This document shows positions 37,177 through 50,145 of a stretch of DNA of 64,000 bases, in pieces. The DNA is from Paragordius varius. Its lineage: Eukaryota > Nematomorpha. The position numbers and the translations under genes were made by a program. Each line of letters starts with the position of its first letter. Within the stretch, counting starts at the first letter, position 1. A model generated the notes under the pieces. That model saw only the letters and a list, made by a program, of their open reading frames with translations. It did no database searches and was not told the origin of the DNA. The stretch lies in contig OZ176054.1 of assembly GCA_964247055.1 (NCBI GenBank), positions 3,472,001-3,536,000 on the forward strand. Direction: 5' to 3'.

Positions 37177-40100
37177 ATGGCGACTATGAATTGTTGCTTG
37201 GTAGCCGGACCAACCGGTTGTATGGATTACGATTTTTCATTCCGATTGAAGCGGTCATTTGAGATCAACAATCCTAAGTTTGGTAGTAGAATTGAGGCAT
37301 CCCTACCCAATAAAACAGAACAAAACGAGAAAAATCCAACAGTAAAAAGCTTAAGAAAGAAACGTGTTGAGAAACAGCCTACCATATCCCCCAATAATAT
37401 CACAGGTATGGAGGAAACAACACAACCACTCACCGATAAGGATAAAAACACATCTTTACCTACAAAGCGGAATACAGTTAAAAGATCTAATTCCCATGCA
37501 GACTTAAAATGGAGGAAGTCGGAATTAAATGCAACGGATAAAGGTTCATACCTCGGAACACATTGTGAATGGTTACCATTAGCCACTTCTTTGGACGAAT
37601 CAATGTTTGTTAATTTACTCAATTCTGCCATAAACAATGAATGTACAACAAAACCATCATGCGGTAACAAACCCATTTTAAACCTAATTGCTCAAAAATT
37701 GGATTATTATGCAATAATTGAAGAAGAATGTGAAAAATTGCAATTGTTAACTCTTTCCCCTCTGTCTCATAAACCGACGAAAAAATTGGAAACGGTTAAT
37801 ACAAATCATCCAGCAATAAAATCCCTAACTAATCCGTTATCCGAAAATAGAGAAAAAAATATATCTGATAACGTAACAACTTATACCACCTGTGCCATAA
37901 ATAATATACTTCATGAAATTTCTAATACAGATGCCAAACCGGTACCAAGAATACTTAAATCATGCCTTGCCAAATCTAAAAACAAGCCTTTACCATTGCC
38001 TAACCCCGATAAAGGTACATTGTAATTAAAAAATATCAAAAACAGTCTAAAATACTTTTTAAACTTAATAAAACAAACTGTGATACCATATTTACACCAG
38101 AAAACGGTTAACATTACATCACATACGCTAAATACAAAATATTGGTGAAAACTAAAATATACGTATATTAAAAATAAAAAAATTATAATTTATGAAAAAA
38201 GGGGTCAATAATTTGAAATGGGGATAATAAGAAATTTTATTTTTATAGTAAATAGTTAAAATGATGTGATCTTTTGTATTGTAATGATTTAAAACAGCAA
38301 AAAAATATTTAATGGTTTGCAGCTATACTCTCCCGGATAATACTTCTAATTCAAATAAATATTTAATACAGGCAAAATCACAGTTGTAAAAATGGCCAAG
38401 ATTATTTTTATAAGGTAATCATTATTCGGGCTAAATGTGAGTTAACATTACACTCATTATTTTGTTATAAAAATTTTTCAACAAGTTTATAAATGGTCCT
38501 TGTTAATTCATATATGCCAAAATAATTATTTTTCTTCTGTAAAATTATTATCTAAAAATACAGTAAATTTGGACATTTTAATTACATTTATGGCATAACT
38601 TGTAAGATGGCTAAAATTAATGGATTTTGCAAAAATATTATTTAAAAATGTTATTAATAAATGTTCCTTAGATTTTTATGATTTGGAAATCGTTATTATA
38701 TTTATTATCTTACCTTACAGATGATGATGACAAGAATATAACAGGTTTGGCCTTCCAATTAGCTGACAACAGCAAACCAAATGAAGAAAGACCCATAGTA
38801 ATTGTAAACGATCCCTCACTCGATGATGCCAATGTTTTGACCCGTTCAGCATCTGATTCCAATCTCAATGACGCCCCAGATAACAGTACTTTGAGTGCCC
38901 TAAATTATGAACGTAGACCCCGATCAATATTACACATGAATAATTTGGAGTTGATTGAGGCGTCAGAGAATGATAGGAAAAAGAAAAGGGTCATTTTTGC
39001 AGATGATGTCGGTCAAAATTTGTATTCAATCAAGATCATGGCTGAAGCTTCGGAAAATCCGCCTGAATTCCTCTTCTCTCAAGTGTCCCATGAAAAAATA
39101 TTGGCTGAGATACATCGAACTAGCTCAGATAATCACAGAGGTCAAACACCATCTACTACAATCACAGGTGGTAACTTTCTTGAAATGGGTACAACGGGCA
39201 AGATAACAAACAAGGACAATATGTTTGAAACCTTTGCTAACAAAGGCCTTGACACCTTAAATAAAGTGTTTCGAATATCTGGTTTTCCTTCGACTAATGA
39301 TAACAATATAGGTGCTAATAAGAGTTCAACGACCACAATCAGCCAAAATTCCTGCTTGGATGCAAGAGAAAAGATCTGCCGTTGGTTACCTGAATTCCCA
39401 ATGCCCATAGTTAATTACCAAAAATATCGAGAAAAACTTGAGAATAATTGGATTGGGCTTGAAACTATTCACATTGTTTATTCTGACTCAATGTATAACA
39501 CGACGAATCGTGTGTCAGACTACAATATGGTAGGACGGGTTAGGGTCAAAAACATTGCTTATGAAAAACAAGTCTTTGCTCGAGTAACGTATGATGGCTG
39601 GAAAAATTTTACTGACATACCTTGTTTATTTGCACCACCAACGAATTCTCTTGGTCCAACAACAACATCAGCTTCAAGCAAGAATTTTGCCCTGCTTTAC
39701 GATGAGTTTGTTTTTGAAATTAGATTAGCTACTCCGACAGCCACCAAAGTGCCTACATCAAACGCAACTAATGATGTTTCTAACCAAGCATCACCGTATT
39801 CTATCGAATTTGCTTTATGTCTAAGGTATAAAATTATCTAAGAGTTAAACATTATAATGTAACAGAGAAATACCTTTTGGGGTTAACAATAGCATAAATA
39901 TTATCATCCAAATTATTTTTATAAGTTGACCTCTTTTTTACCTTTTGCAACTTTTCATAGTATAATATTTTTTACCTAAATAGGCTAAATATTATTATTT
40001 TAAAATATTGCGCTGATTTAAAAAGGTTTTATGCCGACCAAAGTTTGTAGCTGTTCTTTTAATTTATTACGTTTTTTGTGGTTTTTCCCTATTATACAAA

Positions 40101-40697
40101 AAAACATTTTCAAGTTTCAGTTTGGGATTTTTCTTAAATCCTGGTCACATGTTTAAATCAACCTATAAAAAAGCAACATATCACCATATACTATAATTGG
40201 CCAATACCAGAAAATCGCGTTTTCCTGCTGCTAATATTTACATAATAAAAGGTTGACCTATCATCATAAACATGACTTATTTTAAGTTTAACTCATAATT
40301 ACCGGAAATGCCATCTCTTCGAAAAGCATGCCATTTAAACGTTCATATTTTTGATATCCATAATAAATTTTGAATAAAATAAATGTTTTCCTTTTATACC
40401 CTTAATAGTAACTAAAAAATTGAAACTCACAAATTTCATCATAATATTAACTTTTCGAAATTTTTAATGTGAACGCAAAACAGATGTCAAGATTCCGAAC
40501 GCTGGGACAATAATAACGGTGCAAATTACAAAATTAGTCTTCTTTCTGTAACTGATACGGTGCATAGTGATGAAAGACAAACTAGGATGCAGACTAACAC
40601 AACTATATATGGGAATGAACAATCGAATAGGGAGGACAGCAACAGTATTCGCACAATATCAAACAAAAATAATTTTGAATCTAATGCCTTCTTCTAG
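37177..40697 (+). CDS. Glycogen-targeting regulatory subunit of protein phosphatase 1 (PPP1R3 family)
   Basis: Tethers PP1 catalytic subunit to glycogen to promote synthase dephosphorylation. Three exons: 37177-38014, 38721-39825, 40484-40697; 718 residues. Seen: a long, poorly conserved Ser/Asn/Thr-rich N-terminal half; the PP1-docking RVxF motif as KKKRVIFADDVG at about residues 366-377, in the family's typical setting; and a CBM21 carbohydrate-binding domain at about residues 507-670 (YREKLENNWIGLETI, GRVRVKNIAYEKQVFARVTY, DGWKNFTDIPC, ERWDNNNGANYKI). The WDNNNGxNYKI strand needed for glycogen binding is intact and is split by intron 2. The family is 280-1,100 residues long, so the length suits a muscle-type or insect-type member. 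The specific paralogue cannot be assigned. It converges on NUP107. Confidence 0.92.
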
Positions 40698-42232
40698 TGT
40701 AGTGTTTGAATATAATATATTTACATGTGATTATGATACAGTTATCATAGCATAAGAGATGGCTGGCTAGTATCATCAATCTATACAAATTGATATGTGC
40801 GTAAACCTACAATCGGATACCCAATGCAATATTATATATATTTTATCGCAATTTACAATTAATTTATTTTTTTTTAAATTGAAAATTAGCTAATTTTGAC
40901 GGTTTATTAATCCATTCATCATCTTTAATTATGGTTTCATCAGTATTTTTTAACAAAGCAAAAATTTGTGTATTAACTAATATATGGTTGTATTCTATAA
41001 TATATGTATATATATCACATTTTAGAATCAAATTCAAAGTGCACGAATATATGGAAATTTTAATCCATTTTTATATGTAAAATATAATGGTTGCTCATTA
41101 TTAAATTCTTAATAAAATGTATGGTACCATGTTTTTTTTAATTACATTGTTGATGTTGGCACTTTTTAACTGACACCGGTTTCGATAGGCATGAAACTAC
41201 TCTGTTTTTTTAAATAGCGGTTGCGGTTTTATACGCTAAAATAGATAGTTCCTACATTTTTTGATCTCTATGATTTACAGTTAAGATAATTGTATAATAA
41301 AAATTTAAATTGTTAATTTTATTTTAGGACAACAAATAATTTTTTAAATATAATATTATTCGTCTGCCGATTGGAGATGTGGGAAATATATACCATGAAT
41401 GAAAAACAGTTAGTTGAATTTCTATAATCATAAAACTGATACAATTTAATTTCTCTTAAAAGATTTACAACCTAATATTTAAGACAACCACTGCTAAATG
41501 CAAAATCAATAAACATTCCTACATATATTTTTTTATTATTTTTAACATATTTTGTTTGGCATTATTTGCTAATTTATTTGATACAAAAATAACAATTTGG
41601 CTTTTATACGGATTTTTAATGGGCAAGTTAGTTAAAAACTTAAAAAAGCGCTTAAAACCAACCATGTTTCTCCATAATTTAAAGATTTACATGGGTTATG
41701 AAATTTTGTGAATCACCCAAATATATTTAATATTATATCTATTAAATAAGTTTAAAATACTCTTAACGGGTTAATTACATAATAAAATAGGAAATTAAAG
41801 TCGACATTTTAAAAATTTATTTTGTTAATATTTTATATAACAGTACACCCTTATAATCACCACGATCGTGAAAATACATGTAAAATTTTTACATGGAAAA
41901 GTAGCAGAAAAATAATTAAATTTTTGTGAGGTATATGCAAATTTTAGCGGTATTGTGTAAAAAAACCAGTTTTTAAAGGCAAAAAGTAAGTGAAAATTAT
42001 ATTTTAATTAAATGGAGCTTTATTTTAGGAAATTTGTTGGAGGGCTATATACTGTATACTTAAGGATGGAAAATTTTATTAGAATGAGCTTAAGGAAACT
42101 AGTAATTCATTAATATATGATTTATTGAATAATCGTTAATTACAATTATAAAATCAAATTTAATCTTCACAATGATAAGTTTGATTTTGGTAAATGACCT
42201 AAAAAATATATGAAAAATGTATATATTTTTTT
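40698..42232. other. Convergent intergenic space
   Basis: The shared 3' region of the PPP1R3-like gene (+) and NUP107 (-). Only A+T-rich sequence; no further gene or repeat recognised. Confidence 0.6.
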
Positions 42233-43119
42233 TTAATTATCCAAATTATTTGACAATACCTGATATATGAGATATTTTTGATGGACAAGTTTTTCGTTAT
42301 TTTGATCGTTGTGGATTTGAGAGCCAAAACTGTTAATAAAGGCTACAATTTTTTCAAAATTGGTCTTTTGATGTTGAAGTATTTGATTACAAGTATCTAT
42401 GATATAAAATATAGCAAAAACCATTTTATAGTCTTTGTAGATCAATATTATAATTTAACCATTTTTTATTAATATTTTTAAGTTACTATCAAAATACTAA
42501 TGACCTATAAATTTAAATTAATAGGTATCTTTTAAGGAGAAAAAATACGATCTGGCATAAAAACTTTATAAGATACTAACTTTTGATTTAATTTACCTGA
42601 TATGTTCAAAGTAGCCATATCATCTACTGAAAATGAAGCTGTTATAATGGTTTCTTGATTTTTTGATATTGATTCACAAAGGTTCATACAGTTTTGTATA
42701 CAACTTTGAAGTATAAAGTAAAGTTGGCTTGATGAAAATTTCAACAAATTCTCCATTTCATAATTTCGATTGACAATTTTATCAACTTCACAGAATATGG
42801 AGTTTGGAGACTATATATATACCATTTAAAATTACCCTTAAATAATTCAAATTCACCCTTGAACAATTCAAATTCACCCTCGAACAATTCAAATTTACCC
42901 TCAAATAAAATATATTTTTTTTAAGATTAAAAAATACCTATATTTTTATATATTTTTAAATAATAAAAATTTTGTTTAAATTAAAATAGTACTGAAAAAA
43001 TAATAAACTATGTCATAAAGATGTATTTCATATTAATAATGAGTTATATTTGTTCGAAAATACATAATTTATTTTTAGGGTAGATTGAATTGTTCAAGGG
43101 TGAATTTAACTGTAAATAG

Positions 43120-43150
<31 letters not shown>

Positions 43151-43837
43151 GCAGATAATTTTAACTTTATAGAAATTTACTTAATTTAACATTCATATAT
43201 AAATAAAATCAACAAGTTGAATCACACACATTATGACGAAAGGTAAATTTATAATTAATTTTTATATCATGAATACTTTTAATAGTATAGGTTGATCGTA
43301 ACAATTTTTAATGCCTTACTTTTCAAGATAAGATTATTATATTCGTTATAATATAAAATAATCGGAACCACAGTTTTATAACCATTTAAAATCGGTTTTA
43401 ATTTTCAAAATATCAGTTTTTTTGAAAAAACGATATAATTTTTCAATAAATCAACAGTATAATATATTTTTCTTACAATACTTAATTATTTTTTGGAAAA
43501 TACATATAAATGTTTCCCAAGAAATTGTAAAATAAATTTGTGAAATTGAAATACCTATTGTGGCTATTAAAAAAATTATGTATAAACCTTCACATCGTTG
43601 TCACTTTCATTGATAACATATCTTTCTGATAGAAATATCACACAAGTCAGGAATGTTTGACAAACTTCCTACCATCATAAATAAAATTAAGATCATTTAA
43701 AAAAAGATCGATCGTATGGTTATAACCTAGCTTACTTTTTAAAAAAAATTAAACTGAAATCTATAAATTTAAAAATTACTTCCGTAAGCATATCTAACCC
43801 ATGTAACCATACTCGCAACTCACGCAAAAATTCTTCT

Positions 43838-43883
<46 letters not shown>

Positions 43884-46800
43884 CATTATATATATATATA
43901 TATTTGATATACATTATACAATTTAATGGTTGCTTATTTCACACTATAGTATGCAACACAGTAGTATATGGAAAAAACAACAAAATAATGCATTTTTCGA
44001 TATAACCTACTAAATTATAAATTTGGTTAACAATATGTATCCCCATTTCTTATACCGTAATCAATCCAAGAAACCTCTAAGACTATTAATTTTACCTTTT
44101 ATGTTTTTTATTATATTTATATTTGTTGAATTGACATTTTAATTAATGTAAATGCAATACATATGATCAAAATAAAACATTTTAACGCAAAAAACAAAAG
44201 TTTGTAGTTTTTATAAAAACTATTAGGATATGATGAAATATTTAATTGAAATAATAAAAGTACCTTGCATTTCCATTTTCTCAGGTGAAAGTAAAGGAAT
44301 TTGGTCACTATAATGTATTTGCCAGCTCTCAAAGGTATCAATTACGCTCTATTTAATGTTAAATTAACAATTAATTATCTTTAAATAATCTTAATATAGA
44401 AACACAAATTTTAATATATATATATATATATATTAATGTTAAAAATGTATATTCTCTTTATAAAAACTATAAAAAAAATATGTTTTTTTTTAAAGACATT
44501 ACTATTAAATTTATTATAATTTTAGGGTAGATCGCTAAATTACTTATTTTTGGACCAAGAACATAGAATCACAAATGTTCATAATTATGTGTTAGGAGGA
44601 GGGATAAAATATATAAATTAACACCATTTTTTCAATTAATAACCGTACAATTTAAAAAAAAAAGTAACTAGAAATCTTTAATTTTTATAAGAGACATATA
44701 ATTAGGGGTGTCAAACATAAGGGATTCAGGGTTTACACATTACCTCAATAAATTTACTATATTAATTGTAAAGAACAAAGACTTTCTAAAATCTGAATGC
44801 AAACTTTAAAATTATAATTTTTTTTTCATGGTTGATTTTGAGTTATAGAAATCTTATTTATTTTTTATAACACGTTAAAATAATAAAAATAATAAAATAA
44901 TACATAAAGATATGTTTAAAAATAACAAAAAAAAATTAAAATTTTCTTTTTAACATTGGCGGTCTCAAAATGCCCAAAAATTAGTGACTTTTTGGATAGG
45001 CAGGTATATTTAATTTAAACGATTTAAACAAAAAACGTCGCGCCTTATTTAAAAATTGGGAAGTGGATTCATGATGATCTACGTGAGCTAATTAACTTTG
45101 TAAATTTAAAAAAAGTGATTTGAGGGGACCGACCGACCTTGTATTAAAACTTACCATGTATAATTGGTAAAATTTGTATTCATTGATGATTAAACCAAAT
45201 TCTGTGGACATTTCATTGTTGGTTGTTTTCTGGAATTAATTTATAAATTATTAATAAAAACATTTTAGCAAAAAAAACAATCAAAAATAAATAAATAAAT
45301 AAAATTACTGCCAAAAAATCTGTGATTAATGGATTATTGCTGATTTCATTCAATAATTTGCGGGATTCGTCAATCTTTTCGTTGCCTAAAACAAAATAAC
45401 TTTTGAATAATAATTACAAACTACCAAAAAATAAATTTTTCCAGAGGTTGATTATTATATTTATTGAATCTACCATAGCTACATGGTTAATTAAGATTCG
45501 ATCCTTTTTTTAATTATCAAAATTATATTTTAAAATAAATATTTTATAGTCTTTTCTAAATATTCAACATCAACATGATATCTAACACAAAATTACTAAT
45601 TAATCCCCGGATGACATTATTACAAATGTGAAAAAATAAGGCTTCCAAAGATAAAATATAATCGTTGCTCATTTCTTGGGTTAACTCAGTTTTTTGCCCA
45701 AATTGTGATATGATGCACGAAATAATAATCAACATCCATTCAATCATTTCAACCTATGTTAAAAAATATCAAATGTTATCAAAAAATGTGTCAGAACAAA
45801 AAGTGTGAAAGATTTATAGTATCTAAAATATTTTAACTTAAAGTTATAAAAAGGTGATATATAAAAGAATTCATTAATATATATATATCAACAGAATATT
45901 TTATTGTCCCGATAATTTTAGTTTAATTATGATTATTAAAAATCATCCTAACAAAATCGTTTTGGCTTGTTTTTCAATTATTCGTGAAAACAATTGTTTA
46001 TTATTTTCAGATAACCAGAGAAAAATGCAACAATTTGAAACAATATTATCATTCTTAACCAAAAAATATATAAACTTCAATTTTAATCAAAGGATGTATT
46101 TTAAAATATATAATAAACATAAATAACCCAGATATAGATAATTTAAAAATAAACATTCAAACTCACATCAAATGTTAATTTAACATTCGTGTTTTCATCT
46201 TTGTACGATGATAAGCCAGCATTTATTGCTATTTCGTCTCTTTTAATCCACCATTCTTGAACAAACAAACTCCAATAAGTATTTGTTGAGTTGATGTTTG
46301 AAGTTGAATTAAATACAGGAGGAGTTATTAATAGATGTGTGACAAGAGAGGTAGTCTCGTTGGTTTCTAAATATCATGTAAAGGTTTAATGTAAATCATT
46401 AAATGATAGAAGGTGTCTTACATTTGTAAATTTTTAACTATTTAAATTTAAAATTAAAAATGTTTTATATACCATAGTATAAATTCACCCTTGAACAATT
46501 CTAATTCACCCTCAAACAATTCCAATTCATTCTAAAATAAATTATGTGTTTTTTAAGATAAAAATTACCTTTATTTTATAATATTTTTAAAATATAAATT
46601 CTGTTTATAATATAATGCTGAAAAAATATAAACTATCTTGTGAAAATATATTTCATGGTAAAGATGAGTTATAATATCCTGAAAACACATTATTTATTTT
46701 TTGGGTGAATTTTAACTATTCTAACGTAAATTAAAATTAAAAATGTTTACCTATTGTTTATATAAAATAATTTTAAAAATGACCTAATATAATTATAATT

Positions 46801-49800
46801 TTAATACTTGGCACATACTTTTATGTATGCAAAACGATAATATTTATATATAAACTAAACACAAAACATTTACCGGTTTATTTAGTATAAAATTTACTAA
46901 ATTTTTATAACATAATATCAAATAAATATTTTATCAACAATTAACCTTTAGGTTTTAATCGCAATTCATGTGAATTTGCTAAAAATATCTTTTCTGCCAA
47001 CTTTAATTTATCCATTTTTTGTGCCGGGGTTGGTAATACTTGTTTCACTATTACTTCATGGATGGCCGTATCTAATTAGAGTGAGAGGTAAAATATATAG
47101 GGATATTTTCGCAAAAATATAATTCAGTTTTTTTTATTGAAAAGAAATATATAATTAATTAATATCTGGAGAAAAAATATTAATTTTACCAATAAAAAAT
47201 GAGACAAGCCTATTCCATTGATAGGTGGGCGGAAGCAATGTCACATATTCAAAAAACAACTCATGTTCGTTGCAATACAAAAGATTCTACATTGCAAAAA
47301 ATTGTGGAGTATATTAAAAATTGAAATTAAAAAATTAAATTTAAAAAACAAAAAGACTAATATATTTTTATAATTTATCCAACCATAGATTTAAACACTG
47401 ATATTTATTTGAATATAATCTATTGTTTTGGATGGCAAAATAAAGTATAGACATGTAAATTGGCAACACCTAAAAAATGTATCAGTCCCAATTTTACTCA
47501 TATGTGTCATACAGATACAAAATCATGGTAAGAAAGGCTGTTTTTGGGAAAAAATTTTTTTACTAATTTAAAATTTATACAGTATAGGCGTATTTGTAAT
47601 GCTTAAAATAAGAAAAAAACTCAAATATTTTGATAAATAAGAATTATATATATAATTGACTGTCAAATATTTTTATAAGCTTTTCCTTATTTTTTCGACT
47701 AGGATTATTAGAGTTGTTTAAAATAGGGTGGTATAGACTTTCAACTCTATATTTAGCAGCAGTAATCTTAATCTAATTAGCTAATATATCTATATGTATG
47801 TTAAAAATATCATTCACTTAAAACAATCTTTTTGATATTGCGGTTCTATTCTATGTATAAAAATATATTTTTCTTATCATTTATACTTTTACCGTTATAA
47901 AACTCTCAAGTTTATAAACCTTAACATAAGAATCTAGTATGGAAAAAATGCAGTATTCATATTCCACATCTTGTAAAACAGTCCTAATTTTGTAAATGTT
48001 GCGATTACTCTTTGTAGGTGAATTCAATCTGTCATCTATTATAAAATAATTAATGTGGAAGAAAATATATTTATGGTGCTTATTTTTTATAACAAAAGTT
48101 AAAATTATAAGAAATAACCATATTCAATATTACCTATCGTTTTGGCTTACACAAAAGCATTAAAGATATAACTTGATTGTAACAACTCAATTATATATTT
48201 CACGAGAAACATTTAAATTATATAGAAAAAATCAAAATTTAAACAAGTAGACTACTGTCTTTGCATAAAATTGTGTCAATTTTTACTTTTTTTTCTAAAT
48301 ACATTTTTAATTTTTACTGAAACCTAAGTTTTTACCTGTGAGGCTATTAGTAGAATCTACATCTATATCAACAAGCATTTGTTGATCTATTTCTTGCCAA
48401 AAATTACCTAAGCTCAAGGTTAAATGCACCAAAAACCGATTAATGTGCAATAAGGGAAGATTTAAACTTTTGATTCTATGAGTTTCAATCAGAGCATCTG
48501 ATGTATGTTGTTGTTTCGCATGGCAGGTTAAATTAGTTTTACTATTATCATTGTTATATAATCCCAGGGTAGAATTTATATCACTGCACGTATTACGAAT
48601 AAATTGTAACAAACCTAATCTCATATATAATAGAGTATGGAAATATTATTAAAACATGGGGGCATATATTGCGTAATTACCCCGAATTTTGCCTATAAAA
48701 GTTTCCAAAAATCAACAGAGATGTATAAAAATAAGACATATAATATAATAAAATTTTTAATTCTTTTAAGTTTATTGTCAATAATTACTGGATACAATTA
48801 GATTTAATATAAATTTTTTTCAAATGATACAACCAAATGATATAATAATACCATTTAAAGATATTAAGGGTTAATGTAAGATCTAAGTACATAAATATTT
48901 TTACATAAAAATCAACAGAATAAAAAAACTACTTACCAGTTAAATCATTTAACATAAGAAGTTTGATAATGTGTTTTAGAATGGCTTCATTAACTTGGTA
49001 CAATTTACGAATTTGGTTTTGCAGACTTTTTCTTTCCATAACAAATAAGGTATTTGTTTGATAGGTAATATTTGTGTCATCAGATAGGGAAAATGCCACA
49101 TCAAATCGTGTTGAAAGAGGAGTAATATGCAATGCTTTTTCCACACTTTCAAAAATGTCCTCCAAATTATTTCTAATAAAAGAATATAAAAGATTAAAAA
49201 TAGTAATCAATACACATTTTTTCGTCTTAAAAGAAACAAAAATTTTAATTTTACAAACAACAATTATTCATTCAAAGACAAGTTAAACCCAAAAATTCAT
49301 CATTTTTTATTTAGAATCAATTTTTGCGTAATATCAGTCTTTGTATTATGTGATTGTCTGCAATAAAATGTTAATATCGTTTAAGTATTATGTAGATAAA
49401 AGAAAATTGTTTTTAAATCTATGAAGTTTGATGTAATCTTTTCCCCCTTTCTATTAGCGTCTAATCTTCTCAATGATAATATAAAAATATTCGGGTATGT
49501 AAAAATAAACAGGCACAAAAAACAACTCTATCACCGAAACCAGATAAAGAGTTACAATTATAATTGGATGCAATTCAATATTAAATTAAATATTTATTGA
49601 AGCTATTTAGTTTGATCAAGTCTACGTAGAAGAGAATTATAATTTAGATATAATTGAATGAATTTTTGAAAGTGCCATTTGGATTAGTACAACAAGTAAT
49701 CTTTATCAAACGTAAAAGCTTAAAAATATAAAGTATAATTCATTCAATTAGAGTTGAATTATGATTTTTAAAATAAAACAATATCCAAATATGGTGTTAT

Positions 49801-50114
49801 TTTAATAAATAAGTAATTTAATTTTCCATAGCCAATATTTTAATCTGTACTTGTATTAAAATTTAAGATTCTATCAAAGTCATATATAAAATATGTAAAA
49901 ATAATTGTTATGTAAATTGATTTTTACATTTGATTCCAGTATTCATTTGGTAGCTCAGTAGCCGATAAACAGTATTTGTCATCGGTATTATTTCCATTTC
50001 CAAAATTAACTAAATGATCATATTTTGAAGGATTCTGTTTTAAAATAGCTTCAGTTTGAATGTCGACAAGTGTCTAGGTTGAAATATATCAAATTATCAA
50101 TTAATTTGTTTTAG

Positions 50115-50145
<31 letters not shown>

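Noticed and set aside
37227-37676. 149-codon open frame on the minus strand
   Set aside because: It is the antisense shadow of exon 1 of the PPP1R3-like gene, which has the RVxF and CBM21 evidence; the minus frame has no motif.
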